Source of the DNA: Crocodylus rhombifer
Taxonomy: Eukaryota > Chordata > Crocodylia > Crocodylidae
Direction: 5' to 3'
Assembly (NCBI GenBank): GCA_038503035.1
Contig: JAVSML010024418.1
Coordinates: forward strand, 758,845-822,844
Length of the DNA: 64,000 nucleotides
Numbering within the stretch: position 1 is the first letter of the stretch; every line of letters starts with the position of its first letter. Made by a program: the position numbers and the translations under genes. This document shows, piece after piece, positions 34,330 to 46,723 of the stretch. A model generated the notes under the pieces. The model was not told the origin of the DNA and did no database searches. It saw only the letters and a program-made list of their open reading frames with translations.

Positions 34330-35095
34330 CCTGTATAAAGGAGTGTGGGGCTTGCCTGTGGTGTGTGCATGTGGTATGGTGATGTTCTATGAGTGCAATG
34401 GCATGTTATAGAGAGTGACTGAATACTTGGTGATTTAATAGTGAGACAGACAGTGTACGGGTACGATTGGACCTGTTGAAGGTGAAGAGCAAGGACGAGT
34501 GACGTGCTCTGTGGGGGTGTACCACTGAATACTCCAGAGGCTTGAGGGTCTCCAGCATTTGCTTCCCTTCAATGGACTCCGCAGTGGAGGCAATAAAGGT
34601 TGGCTCTCCAGAACTCCCCCCTTCAGGTGCATCTAACGCTTGTGGCAGTGGCCCTTTGCCCCATAGCTGTAAGTATAACCAAACCTACCTCCCTTCTCTG
34701 CTCTTGTCCTTTAGTAGTGATAAGTTTGCTAGTTTAGTCAGTACAAGGTAAGCCAACGTCTGTCTGGCATGGACCTGAGAGGCAGATCACCCTCAGGAAC
34801 CCAGTGACTGTAGGGGCCAGAGTCTAATAAAGATTCCCTTCCCCTTCTTTAATAAAGTTGATATTGTTTTGGATTTGATAGCCTAAGGAATATAGATAGA
34901 AATAGATAAACAGTTAAATTATAAAAAGAGTGTGTCATTATTGTGTGTGTGTTGTGAATTCCACTTGCTTACATGTTACTTGGTATTTGTACTTAGTAAA
35001 CCACTGTTATTCATTTAATTTAATTAACTGTGTTGGTGTGCTAATTAATCAAATCTCAGCATTAATTACCAGGAGGATCAGGTGGTGATTAGATA
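34330..35095 (+). repeat. Possible solo LTR
   Basis: Two closely spaced AATAAA signals (34,826-34,831 and 34,851-34,856) are followed by a TG-rich stretch. The segment ends before AGTGGTGCCAAAAGTTAGC, which resembles an LTR end plus the start of a tRNA primer site. No second copy exists in the window and no target duplication was found, so this is a suggestion only. Confidence 0.25.
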
Positions 35096-35633
35096 CCAGT
35101 GGTGCCAAAAGTTAGCTATCTCCAGGGCTAAAGACCCCCCTCCTCCTTAGCAACTGGACCGAGAAATCAGCTGCTCTTCAGGCAATCCTAATTAACTGAT
35201 TGAATGCTAATTAAGGTCCCCCACTAACACTGCACACACCCTGGGAAGGCAGGCTGGGGCTGTGTCTAAGCCAGGTTCTTCCCAGCAGGCGGGGGGCGGG
35301 GGGAGGAGGGGGTGGTGATGGTACTGGGAGGGAAAATTTGCCATAGCCCGCCCATCCCCTCTTCCAGTGCTGCTACCTCCCACCCCAAGTGCAGCGTGGC
35401 CCAACCCTTCTGCTGGGAAGACCCCAGCTTAGCTCCGGCCCCAGTCTGCAGCTGCAGCTCACCTCCCCATGTGTAGATCCAGGGGCACATGCTCCCTGTG
35501 CCCTCCTGGGGTGTATGAGTGTTTATTATTTATACAGCAGTCTATGAGCTAGAGGAAATAGGGATAGAATTGTACCAGGCCCTCAAGCTTAGGGAAATCC
35601 CCAAATCATTCGTAATAAACATTAAGATATCAT
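35096..35633. other. No gene recognised
   Basis: GC-rich at about 35,270-35,480, including a GGGGGCGGGGGGAGGAGG run. No supported gene. Confidence 0.45.
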
Positions 35634-35855
35634 GGGTGCATCTACATGTGTGCCCCACTGCGCTATTCATACTGCACAGTACCTGCTGGTACTGCACAGT
35701 CCTGGTGGCGCACAAGTCATTTCTGACCCTACTTTCGCTTGTTGCTACTGCGCATTAGTGCCTGCCAATGCTACATCATCATAGTGACAAGCTACATCAC
35801 TGTAGCTCATTGCCACAGCAACGCTAGGATGTCATGTAGATGTGTGCAATGAGTA
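35634..35855. mobile_element. MITE with GGGTGCATCTACATG ends
   Basis: The left end GGGTGCATCTACATGTG is mirrored on the right by CATGTAGATGTGTGCA. Internal short repeats (GTACTGCACAGTCCTGG, ACTGCACAGTACCTGC) sit between. It belongs to the same broad terminal-sequence family as elements B and C. Confidence 0.6.
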
Positions 35856-36059
35856 AAGTAATATTTTCAAGTATCATGGGTGTAAAAAAAGAAGTGATTG
35901 CTACAAATGCATTAAAAATAATAATTCAGAGAACAGTTCTATTTGAATTCTCAAATTTCCATTTTACAAAATGGCACTTGAGAGGGTTACCAGGATATTT
36001 GAAGCCTCCAAATTTCTCACAGGCCCTGATGACAGAGGACTGGAATAATAGGCTCATCA

Positions 36060-36780
36060 GTGCTACCCTTGTTAGCATCATAACCAAAAAAGACTTGGGG
36101 GTCTTGATTGATCACAAGATGAACATGAGGCACCAATGCGATGCCATGGCTGGCAAGGCTAACCAAACTCTGGCATGCATCCATCGATGCATCTCTAGCA
36201 AAACCAGGGATGTCATCCTCCCACTTTACTCAGCCTTGGTGAGGTTGCAACTGGAGTACTGCATTCAGTTTTGGACCCCCCAATTCAGGAAGGATGTGAA
36301 TAAGCTTGAGAAAGTCCAGAGGAGAGCCACCCATATGATCCAAGGCCAAGAGAGCAAACCCTACAAGGAGAGTCTGAGGGACATGGAACTCTTCAGCCTG
36401 GAGAAGAGAAGGCTCAGGGGGACTTGGTGGCAGCCTATAAGTACATAAGGTGTGTACATCAGGATCTGGGAGAACAGTTGTTAACCAGCGCTCTCCAAGG
36501 AATAACAAGGTCCAAAGGCCACAAACTCCTAGAAGGCCAACTTAGACTGAACATAAGGAAAAAAATTTTCACAGTCTGAGTGTCCAGGGTCTGGAACAGA
36601 CTCCTCCCAGAGGTAGGGCAAGCACCTACTCTGGACTCATTCAAAAGGTGTTTGGATATTTATCTTGCTGGGATCATTTGATCCCCGCAGACTTCCTGCC
36701 TATGGCAGGGAGGCTGGACTCGATTGATCTTGCGAGGTCCCTTCTAGCCCCTAATGTCTATGAAGTCTATAAAATCTATT
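36060..36780 (+). mobile_element. CR1 LINE 3' fragment with ORF2 tail
   Basis: The plus strand encodes the CR1 ORF2 C-terminal region: KKDLGVLIDHKMNMRHQCDA, RDVILPLYSALVRLQLEYC, KLEKVQRRATHMI and LFSLEKRRLRG. Downstream, in a shifted frame, the element runs through the conserved tail to a 3' end near 36,700-36,780 (GAGGTCCCTTCTAGCCCCTAA, then loose TCTATGA-like repeats). The catalytic RT core and endonuclease are missing. The N-terminal part of the surrounding open frame (35,840-36,060) is not CR1. Confidence 0.9.
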
Positions 36781-38040
36781 ACATCTAGAAATGTGATGAC
36801 AAGCGCACTATCATGCGCTTAGGGACTAATAGCAGAAACTTCTATTATAATCTACTGGAAATGACTGAGGAGAAAGATAAACAAACAAAAACAAGCCCAA
36901 TTTTTCTGCCTTTTGAAGAATATGTTTTCTAATGCTGCTGCATGTATTTACATAATAATGCAAATTCAGTTTTTGTCACTTCTTTAATGATAAAAGCAAT
37001 ATTCCCTTAAACAAGATACTACCACTATCAACTACAATCTGAGTCCCCTTACTAAGATTTCTACCTTCAATTTGTTTGTAATACTTTTAACAATCTTGGC
37101 AATATGAATTCCTACAGATTCTGTTTTCCTCTGCTTGTATTTTGCTCTGTGGCTACTGCAGGTGAAGCCAGCATGGCCTCAGTCTGTGCATTTCTTTGTT
37201 TATTCACATTACAATTAGAAGTATGAGCAGGAATGTGCAGGGGTCTAGGGAATAGTGTTCATTTGTTAGCTTTTACTGCAAACATAGGAGAAACAAACAA
37301 AGAAAAAAGATCAGACACCATTCCATGGTCCTTCTGTGTTGCTAAAACATGACCAGCGCATGAACAGATTTGGTAGAGGTAAAAAGCAAATATTGATTTA
37401 ATGGATGTACCCTATCATGATTTGCATCAGCCAATGAGGATTCTTTATGAGCCTGTTCAAGTAGGAGTGGCAGATTTGAAAAACCGTTTTAGTATCTGAA
37501 ACTATATTCACTATCACAGGAACGTAAGTATATTCATTTAGAGAGGGTCGGGGGCGGGAATTATTTCAGAGAGAAGGCCGCTTAATGAGTTTTGGTGACC
37601 TGTCAAGGGCTACATGGGTAGTCCTGCCCCTTGACAGTTGCTGCACCCTCTTGTCACCACCTTGGGACTGGAAGTCCCACCCCCCACTGCCTGACCTTTG
37701 CCACTGGGAGTCCTTCCCCTTGCCCACTGGAAATAGTCCTTTTGGGAGGGGGGTTACCATCTTAGAACCAGAAAAAACCCAAATCATACATTAAAAGTCA
37801 AATACCCACTATAATATATTTTAATTTTATTACAAAAAATATTTTTGCCATGATTTTTGTTTGCATAGTCTATATAGTTGTGGGGACCCCTCCACATTCC
37901 CCCCATGGTGCCCACATTCCCCCCATGGTGCAGAAACAGGCAGGGTGCTAAGGGCACAGGCATCCAGTGGAGCATGGCTCTGGCCAGCACTGTGCATTGC
38001 GGCGAGGAGCGCAGCCTCTGCCAGGCTGCCTGTATTGCTC
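36781..38040. other. No gene recognised
   Basis: AT-rich, then GC-richer from about 37,540. It contains a 20-bp tandem duplication at about 37,890-37,930 (unit CACATTCCCCCCATGGTGC). Confidence 0.45.
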
Positions 38041-38880
38041 CCTGTGAGGGGGAGAAGGAGCCGGTGGGCTCCGAGGCTCCCCGCCCAGGTACAAACACAC
38101 GAATCACACGCCCACAGACCCAAGACGCTGGGCGGGAACTCACCTCTTCCAGGTACATGGAGGAGGCAGGGGCCGGCACGGACAGGGCCGGCATAAAAGA
38201 GACGCTGGCACAGGCCAGCGGAGGCACGGCAGTGGGGGAGTGGGAATGAGGCAGTGGGGGAGCTGAAGCCGTCTGGAGTACCTGCCAGCTGATGTGAGCC
38301 ATCCTCCGACAGGGCAGGACCTTCTGGAGGAAGGGTAAGCCACATTAGGGCTTCTGAGTCCGGGCAGCGGGTCCAGCAAGGCCGTGGACTGTTTGCAGCC
38401 GTCCGGGAGCAGCGGGAACCCGGCCAGGGCCGGGTACCATATAAACTGTAATATAGGGGCAATCACTGGCTGTGACACCGTAACTCCTGTAAGGAGGGGC
38501 TGAGTGGCTCCAGGGAGCCCTAGTGAGGACTGAAGAGCTCATGGAGAGCTAGAGAAGGGGTTTCAACCCCACAGCATACAGGGGAATATCAGAGGATGTC
38601 TGCTGAGGGTTGAAGCAGCCACCACGATCTAGAGAACCCCTGGCCGTAGCATTTTGTTTACCTTTGCATTTCTTTTACGGACAATCTGAGTGATCTACAG
38701 ACACGTGGCCTGCTCTGATAGGCAGCCACCACCTGGTGGAACGGGTGAGAGTGTAGGGGTGGCGGAGCCCTCATCAACGCGGGACCCGCGGGACGCTAAG
38801 AAGTTTCATATTTGGACGACACACGCCGGATAATCTGAACCAATCGGTATTAACATCAAAGTCGTGGCAGGCGAGGCAAG
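38041..38880 (+). repeat. Duplicated 0.85-kb block, copy 1
   Basis: Collinear with 39,661-40,510 at an offset of about 1,617-1,632 bp. Anchors are GAGAAGGAGCC (38,052 and 39,672), GGTACC (38,433 and 40,050) and a 43-bp segment (38,731-38,773 and 40,363-40,405) matching at 39 of 43 positions. Two long terminal-like direct repeats around a short interior fit a degraded LTR retrotransposon. No protein-coding remnant confirms this. Confidence 0.6.
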
Positions 38881-39013
38881 CGCATGCAAAATGTCCAACC
38901 ACAGGTGAGCTGGTCCTTGGCGACCGGTAAGCGGCCCCAACGCAGGGAGGCGGTAGCTACCTTCCCCACGACACTCCCCACCACTCATGCTCAGACCCTG
39001 CACTTGCACAGCT

Positions 39014-39204
39014 GGGAAGGAAGCCCCACATGCTATAGCCAGCTGCCTTCCCTGCCTCCGCTGCACTGCAGGGGAGGGAAGTCCCAGGTATCTTCCCCTG
39101 AGGAAGCAGAGAAGGCAGCCAGACCAGTGCTTAAAGTTTCTCTCCTGTGCTGTGCTGCCCTGGCAAGAAAGGCAGCTGGCTCCAGCATGTGGGGCTTCCC
39201 TCCC
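39014..39204. repeat. Inverted repeat with 43-bp arms
   Basis: Arms 39,014-39,056 and 39,162-39,204 match at about 38 of 43 positions as inverted repeats (core CCAGCTGCC / GGCAGCTGG and GGAAGCCCCACATG / CATGTGGGGCTTCC). The core GGGGCTTCCC is shared with the palindrome of element B (25,607-25,620 region). This may be a MITE nested between the duplicated blocks. Confidence 0.7.
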
Positions 39205-39660
39205 TGCTGTACAATACAGGCAGTTCTGCTGCATCCCTCGCTGCAATGTACAGCACTGGCCGAAGCTGCGCCCTGCCTGGCACCTGCATCCTAAACACCC
39301 TGCTTGCCCTGTTTCAACTGTTCTTGTGGCCTGCCTCTTTACTGCTGGGACTGCTTGACTTCCAGATACTAAGGGGGAAGAGAATGAGCATTGATGTTTT
39401 TCTCCTCTCACTCCCCTTACTCTTCTACAGCTAGATTGTCAACTAAGCTAGTTCCCTGCTTGGTGTACCTCAGAAGATGGGGTATTGTGCACTGCCTGTT
39501 CACCAGCCCTGAGACCACCAAGGGCATAATTCCTAGAAGCCTAGGGACTGCTCTAAATCCTTGAACGTTATGCCTAACAATGCCCCAAGAGGCTCTCTAT
39601 CAGCCAGGAATAGCACACTATACTCTGGAAATGCTCAACCCCCACTTTGCCTTAAACACA

Positions 39661-40510
39661 TCTGTGAGAAAGAGAAGGAGCCACCAGGCTCCAAAGCACA
39701 CGGGCTAAATAAAGGCTTAGCGGCCCCAGGTCCACAGCCCCAAGAAGCCCGGCAGAAATCTCCATTACCCACGTGTTTCGGGAGCAGAGCGGCAGAGAAC
39801 TCCCGTGCCGGTATAAAGAAGAGCCCAGGACAGGAAAGCTGGAGGAGTGCAGAACCGGAAAGAGGAGGAGGAGGAGGAACGAGCTGACACAAGCTGCAGG
39901 GAATTCTGAAAGCGACATGGAGTGCTGGTTGGAGACTCTTGCAGAAAGCAAAAACCCCAGCAGGGGTTTAGAGCCAAGTCTACTGGCCCTGCGGGGTGCA
40001 GAACTTTTTGTTTACATGCGGGGAGATGCCGGAGCCCGGCAGTGAGAATGGTACCGTAATAACCCTAACAGAGGGGCACTTTAGACTTTTGTGGGACTGT
40101 AATACATGTAAAAGTGGCACAATCCAATAAGATGGACTCAAGGTGCTAAAAGAAATTGTGGCAACCTCCACAAGAGGCTCTGAGAGACAGAGAGAGCCAC
40201 CAAAGAGGGACTGACCACACAAAGGTCAGTTTTGGTTTAGATCTTGGCTGCAAACAGCAAGAACAGTGACACAGGCCAGGAGAGCCTTCTCTGTTTTCTT
40301 TTTGGTCTTTTGTTAGTTGATTGGAACTGAGGACACGTGGCAGGACCAACTGGCTGGTCAGAACCTGGTGGAACGGGCGAGGGTGTAGGGGCAGCGGAGC
40401 CCTCAGGAACGTGGGGCCCCGTGGGACGTCGGTGAGACTACTAATTGGACTACACGTTCAGGTAAATGAACCAACTCCGTTAACATCAAGTCATGGTAGG
40501 AGAAATGTAG
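39661..40510 (+). repeat. Duplicated 0.85-kb block, copy 2
   Basis: Partner of the 38,041-38,880 block in the same orientation, clearly diverged. The interval between them holds the 39,014-39,204 inverted repeat. No reverse transcriptase or integrase frame is present in or next to either copy. Confidence 0.6.
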
Positions 40511-42029
40511 GCATGTAGAGCATTGATTAGAACCGATAACATCCTAGTCGAGTGGCAGGCGGTGCCCTACAGGTCTGCAAGTGACTGCAATACCTGACAA
40601 CATCCTCTAACTTTGGTGCAGTCAGCACAGGGTGATAACCCTTTGCAAGGTAGCTTGGATGGTTGCTGTTTAAACCAGCTTTCTATCTCTTTTTATGACA
40701 CAAAGGGAAGTGGGCTGGGTGACTAGACTTGGCCTATTATAAAATAAACAAGTTTCCTTTACCTATCTAAAAATGCCACTGGAGTCATTAAAGCAGAAAG
40801 AATTTTAGAAATCTAATTTACTGTGTATTATGTATGCATTTTGATTACCCTGTTTCTCTCTCTGCTTGGAATGAAAATACTTAGTTTCTAGTCGCTTTCA
40901 ATTTGAGGCTCCTCTGCACTTCCCTGTAATACAATGTTTGAGTTGCAAATACCGGAACATTTTGGGTTTTTTTAATGACTGTTGGTCTTAGGTAATGCAA
41001 CAGCTTATTTTTACCAAGCCATAACATAAAGCTAGATTTGATGGAACATTGTACCTTTAATATTTGTAAAAGGCTTTTGAGATCCTCAGATGAAATTTAC
41101 CATGTAAATGCAAAAGATTATTAATCAATTATATCCCTCACTTTATTTTTAAGAACATGATAAATATTTGATTTAGTTGCTGTAGAAAAAGTATCTCTGG
41201 AATGGGATGTGATAACATTACTCCATATACTTTTGCATCCTATAAAAAGCTTATTTTCTTCAATGTAAAATACTGTATTCTATTTTTAATGCTAATACTT
41301 GGATTTAGCATCTCTCATAATTGACTGTCTTATCTACTCAGCTGAGAGAAAGGAGAAGTGTTCATTAAGGGAAGATGGGTTTACAGTAAAATTACCTAGT
41401 AATTCCTAATGTTTGAATTGCTAGATATTAGAGGCCAACAATTTAATTTCTTTACAATATACTTTTAGAATATTTTTTCTCCAAATATCTCACAATGGTT
41501 TGGTTTCATAATTGAGTTTCTAAACTAGCTTTTTGAGATTGTTAAATATTAATTGTCCAGTTTTACATATGAATATTTTCATTTTCTATAGTATGTATGG
41601 TAGCACTTGTAAACTTCAGTAAGTTTCACAGCTTTCAAAAGAATGACAGACAAACTCCACTCCTGAGAATTGATGAAGTAATTTCAGAGGCAGGGATATA
41701 TGGCCAAAATTCAGAAAGTACAGGCAAAGAAGAAGGAAATTGTTAGGGTGGCAGTATTTGGATCTTGGGGAACATTGAATTTGTAACTGAATACAAGGCT
41801 ATAGCCTGTGGCCCAGCAAAGCTGCTAACCACAAGGCAGGATAATATATTACAAGTAACATTGCAAGATGCTTAGGCAAGCATTTTCTTAACAATATAGT
41901 AGTGCTGTAAGATATATAGCTCATTATGTATCGTTAGGAGGTAAAGTAGATTTTGCTTATGAATACGTATACTAAGCCAGCCATTTGGTTATGCTGAGTA
42001 ACCATCTGAACTGTATCAACCATTTTCAA
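40511..42029. other. No gene recognised
   Basis: AT-rich DNA with no supported exon, repeat or RNA gene. Confidence 0.5.
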
Positions 42030-42600
42030 GCAAGTCTTTGACACTGTGTGCTGTGAATGAGGTGAAGTCTTAGGAATCTGGAGATGATATAACCTGGGAG
42101 CCGTCCGGAGTACGGAAAGACTGGAATGTGAAAGACAACATGTAACTGGTAACAGAATTCAGGATAAACATATGCAAAAAGGTGAATGGTGATTTGTAAA
42201 GAAGCCTCCAGAAGCTTCCAGGTTTTGGTTAAAATCTGCCCAGTGACCCGAAAGAAGTGGGGCCAAGATCTTAGATATGCGTTCATACCAAAAAGACATG
42301 TAAATAAGTGGTATGCATAGGTAATTCCATGCTACTGAAATAAACAGCAAACAGAGGTGGAGTTTAAAATGGGAAGAACTGAGGGTGGAACAAAGGAGGG
42401 ACAAAGGTGGAGTAAATGTTAATGAGTATGAACCAAGGTTCAAAGAACTAATGGTTGAGGCAGGTCCCTGGTTTGCTGGAGCTGGCCTGAAGCTGTCTCC
42501 TTTTTGAATAAAGCTGTTGCTAGCAATGTGTGCTGGTGTTTGCACTTTGAGCAAATGGATCATCATCTGTTGGATGCCGCATGGAGTCGGAGTATAACTT
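42030..42600 (+). repeat. Possible LTR fragment
   Basis: An AATAAA signal at 42,507-42,512 is followed by AGCTGTTGCTAG and a GT-rich stretch (TGTGTGCTGGTGTTTGC), the order seen at an LTR R-U5 boundary. No paired copy, boundaries or target duplication were found. Confidence 0.2.
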
Positions 42601-42717
42601 AAATGAAGGAGAATGAGTTTACATAGACCAGTTATGGGTTCAAATAGATGGTGTCTGTATAAATTGGAAAAATAAATTCTAAGCTGTAATCAAACAAAAA
42701 AATGCCCCACTCAACCA

Positions 42718-42790
42718 ATGGATAAACTTAAGCAAAGCAAAGTGAATTACCTTGACAATATCACACAGCAAATCAGTGGTAGGAACGGGA
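42718..42790 (-). repeat. MIR SINE fragment
   Basis: Short antisense MIR core: AAGTGAATTACCTTGACAAT, ATCACACAGCAAATCAGTGG. Old and truncated. Confidence 0.45.
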
Positions 42791-43113
42791 AAAAAAAAAG
42801 ATTACTCTTACCCATCACTTGCCAAAACTTTTCAAGTTTTAGAAATTTCAGTGAAATTTTCTTGCAGGTGTTTAAAAAAAAATGTTTTTCAACCATCTTG
42901 TAAAGACTTATCAGTGTTGTTAACAGAGTGCCTAAATTCACTACTTGATGTTCATTGTTTCTTCTGGAGCCTGAATATGCTACTGAGCCCTTTTAGGTTT
43001 CTGTCCATCTCACAAGACAACAGAGTTACACTGAGTGAGGCATCAGCATATTGAACATCTGTAAGTGTGGCTGTAGAACCCAGTTCTTGAATGACAGTCC
43101 CATTCCTACTTAC
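42791..43113. other. Intron of the minus-strand exon at 43,114
   Basis: No separate feature. By position this is intronic sequence immediately downstream of the exon's splice donor. Confidence 0.4.
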
Positions 43114-43318
43114 CACATGTGAAGTTTGTAACAGTCCCAAATGTGTTGTGAGGTTCTTCCTGAAGTTTCTTTTATTCCCTGCATATTGGTCTCTTCTTTC
43201 CTCAAAAACCCCAGTTCTGTGTTTGATAAACTGTTTCCAAGTGCTTTGATTCTCAGCAGCCTCATCCCCATCATTTGGCTCAGTGTTAATTGTCTTCAAC
43301 TCCCTCTTATAAACATCT
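43114..43318 (-). CDS. Internal coding exon, unknown protein
   Basis: Minus-strand exon of 205 bp. The acceptor is a good pyrimidine tract, CTTATCTCTGTTTCAG, just above 43,318. The donor is GTG|GTAAGTAGG with GT at 43,113-43,112, a consensus site. Between them one frame is completely open: one base completing a codon, then 68 whole codons, ending in phase 0. The predicted peptide is hydrophilic and charged (for example NTEPNDGDEAAENQSTWKQF and GVFEERRDQYAGNKRNFRKN). It has no membrane segment, no cysteine and no domain I recognise. The coincidence of both splice sites with an open frame makes it the best host exon in the window together with 55,701-56,005. Neighbouring exons were not found, so the gene and its extent are unknown. 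Confidence 0.6.
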
Positions 43319-46300
43319 CTGAAACAGAGATAAGGATGTCTGTGTGGTCTTTTTCCTGTACAGAATTATCCATACAAGAGATGCTTGGGTATACAGCCAT
43401 TCTTGGGTATGTGCTCAGTAGCCATATCACAGAAAAACAAGTCTTAAGGTGACACATTAGGTTAATAGTCATTCAGGAGAGTGTGATTCTGACTGTCATG
43501 CAGGTGAAGCCAGTAGGTTTACAGGAGCAAACAGTTGATACGACCAAGAATAAAATCAGATCCTTAGTCTCTCCACTGAGACTACTAATTACGGCAGTAA
43601 TTTCTGTGAGACAGATGGGGTGAAAAGGACTTAAATACCAGCTAATTTCACACAGGCTGCCCAACTAGACACATACCAGCACCAACGGAACTGAGGGTAT
43701 GCAAAGATGTTTACAAATCCTCCTTACTCATTCAGCATCTTCAGCTGCTCATTCCCTTCTCTCATATTAGTGAATCTCATCTGGTTTCAGTTTAGTGATT
43801 CCTGACTTATGCCAGAGTGTAACACAAGACTGAAATTAGTTCAATTCTCTTAATGTTTCTCGGCATCACATACTGCCTCTAGTTTTTTGGAGGCAAAAGG
43901 GGATGACTCTGTCCTGTCTTGTTAATAACAACACAAGGGCCAAGTTGGCAAAAAACTATCAAGTGAGGGAGACCAGGTTCTTTGGGTGAATATGATGTAT
44001 TTTATTAGACCAACTAAATAACTAGAAAGCTGTAAGGGTATCCCATATACCCCTGATGCTGGAGGATCACTGCAGGAGTAATCCCCCACCCAGGGGTGTG
44101 AGGAAACCCCTAGTTCTAGATGGTCACTGTGATCCTCCTGCCATGATAATTTCCTGCACCCTTGAACCCTGGGGATTGCAGCTGCAGTGATTCCCCAGGG
44201 CTCAGGAGTGTGGGAAACCCACAGACCCTGGGGACTGTGACTGCTAAGATACCTAGGGCTTGAGCATTTTATGTTGGGCACAGTGCATCTCTGCAGTTGG
44301 GAGCCCCATCTGCTGATGGGGCTCCTAGCCACAGGGGAAACCCTGCTACATAGTCAAACTAAAGCTGAAAAGCAACCAGCTATAAAGTTAGTACACATTG
44401 CTTGTCTTCACATAACTACAATTAACCATTAACTTTGTAATATCTGTAATGTGTAGAAGGGGCCCAAGAAGCTTATATACAAGAATTTACAGTAAGACAT
44501 AACAGGTTTGCTGCTGTGCTTGCAAAGGTCTTGTGGCTGGCCTGTTTCACACTGGGTAGTGTGCAGCTAGGTCCACAGGGGTTGGGAGGAGAGAGCAGAA
44601 TCCAGGTGAGGGCCAGATCAGGAAGTCAGTCCAATGACTGGGCCCAGGGACAATCTCAGTTAAGCAGATGGAGCATGGAGTCCGAGCATAAGCCATGTAG
44701 CTAGGAGATCAAGCAGACAGCTGGCATTGGCACAGGTTACAAGGAACAGCAAGGCAGTCTTGGTAAAGGTTGAGCCCTGTTGTCCAGGCATTTCCTCTTC
44801 CAGGTCAGGGGCTTATATGGGAGGGGAAAGAAGCAGACCCTGGCCGGCCACTCCAGCAGTAGGGAGTGGGTGGGTGGCTAGGTCTGGACAGAGGGTCTGG
44901 ATAGAGATTCTGACCAGCCTGCATGGTCAGCTGGAGAAATGGCAGACTGAGGTCAGTAGCTGATACTGGTACACTAAGGCCCTGGGTTTGAAGCTGTAGC
45001 CTGACACCTTTCCTATTCTGCTGCCTGGAAGTTCCTACTGACTTCATACAGAGTCTTATCAGATACCACACTTCCTGGACACTCAGGAGGTCTTACACTA
45101 TGGATGGATTTTTGCATCCATACTGTTTAAGGATAAATGTCTTCACCAGGTACAAGGGAATAGAGAATCTCAGCTAAAGTATTAATTCCTGGCTCCAAAT
45201 CCTCCAGTGATACGAATCATGGTAGTTCTACTGATTCCAGTGGAGCTATGCCAGTTCTGGGAAAAGACCTGACATTTCAAACCTTTGCTTAAAGGCTGTC
45301 CTTTTCTCAACTGAAGTCAATGAAAAATTGCCACTGAAAACTGATTCCAATTAGTATATGGCTCTTAAGATTCTAATTTTTGGATGTCCTGAGCATCTTC
45401 CATTGACTTCAGTAGAAATTGAGGAACTCAAAGTCTCCATTCACCGTTGTTTTGCACTCTGCACTGTCATTTGCACCAATCATAGGTGCCAACTGTGTTT
45501 TTTGCCAGTGGGTGTTTGACATAGAGTCCCCCTTCCCCCCACACCAAATGGCACTTTACTTTTAACTCATCACATTCCCATGCCAAGTCCCGTGCATGCC
45601 AAGAAGAGGCAGCATGTTACTTCTACTCAGCTCTGCAGCATCTGTAAAGATTGAGTGCTTTAGTGTGGCTTTTTTCTGTTTTTATCTAATAGCTGATTGA
45701 ATCAGTTTTAGCTAAAAGCACCAAAAAGCCTTGTTGAAGTGTCCAGTCTTCATAGATGCTGCAGAGGCAGGTTGAAATAATGTGCTGCTTCTTCTGGTAA
45801 AGTGCATTTTGGGTTTTTTTTTTTAAAACATCTGCAAGCCTGGCTCTGTGGGTGCTGAACACCTACTAATTTTTTCTCAGTGGGTGCTTGAGCCCTGAAG
45901 CACCTTTGCTGGTTCCACACTCTCAGCCCCTCCCTGGGTCCCTAAGAACCTCCTCCAGACCCTTAGTTCCTACCCAAACCTCCAGACTACTTCAGCTGTC
46001 CCTTTTTGTGGTGGTGCTCCAGAATTGCAGTCCTCCTCCTAAGGTTGTGTTCTGGAACTCAGTAGGCTCCAGATCTTACTGCTGGGCTTTTCTCCAGGCC
46101 TGGGCTTATACCAGCTCTAAGCCCAGCCCTTTTCCTGAGTCATATGACTCCCTCTGTCAGGCTGTTTCACCTGCCAGCTCCTTGGGTCAGTTGCTCCCAG
46201 TTAGCCCTAGGCTATACCTGCTGGAGGCTTTGCAAGCTGCCTGACTTTGTAAAGTGGCAAGCCCCCCAAGTCCCCTGCCACATGCACCATTTTAGAATGT

Positions 46301-46719
46301 CTGTATGACACAGTTTTTTAATTAGATTGCATCATACTTCAGTCTCATGTCTTATCTCTAGCAGTGGCTCACTGCACATACTTCATCTGCAAGCAGATCA
46401 AGTTCCTGATCTCAGTCTTTTTCCATGAAGTAACTGGAAACTGAATATAATGGAGGTAAAGGTCTGAACTGGAGGGGCCACCAGTGCTGGTGTACCTGGG
46501 TGTAAATTTACATCCCTTATAATATCTGGGTGTCATGATACACTGGCAGATTAAGTGAAAGCAAAATTGCCAAAGGGTCCAGTTTCTTCCTCAAGAAGAA
46601 AACATCTCTCACTCCCAAAAAACCCCAAATGAGAAACAATAACAATTTACCAGAATGATACCCAAGGTCAAAATTTTGGATCTAAGCAACTCTACCCTCT
46701 CAGCTTTTGGAAAGGCTCT
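43319..46719. other. No further gene recognised (3.4 kb)
   Basis: Upstream, in the minus sense, of the exon at 43,114. Contains a GC-rich block at about 44,030-44,335 made of diverged units (CTGGGGATTGCAGC, GGAGGATCACTGCAGG, GTGTGGGAAACCC) that is probably a repeat, and a repeat-end motif TTTTATTAGACCAACT near 43,999. No second exon was identified. Confidence 0.45.
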
Positions 46720-46723
46720 GGAG
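46720..46723 (+). repeat. Target-site duplication, left copy (GGAG)
   Basis: GGAG directly precedes the 5' LTR and is repeated directly after the 3' LTR (55,199-55,202). A 4-bp duplication is typical of gammaretroviral integrase, and its preservation shows both LTRs belong to one insertion. Confidence 0.85.
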
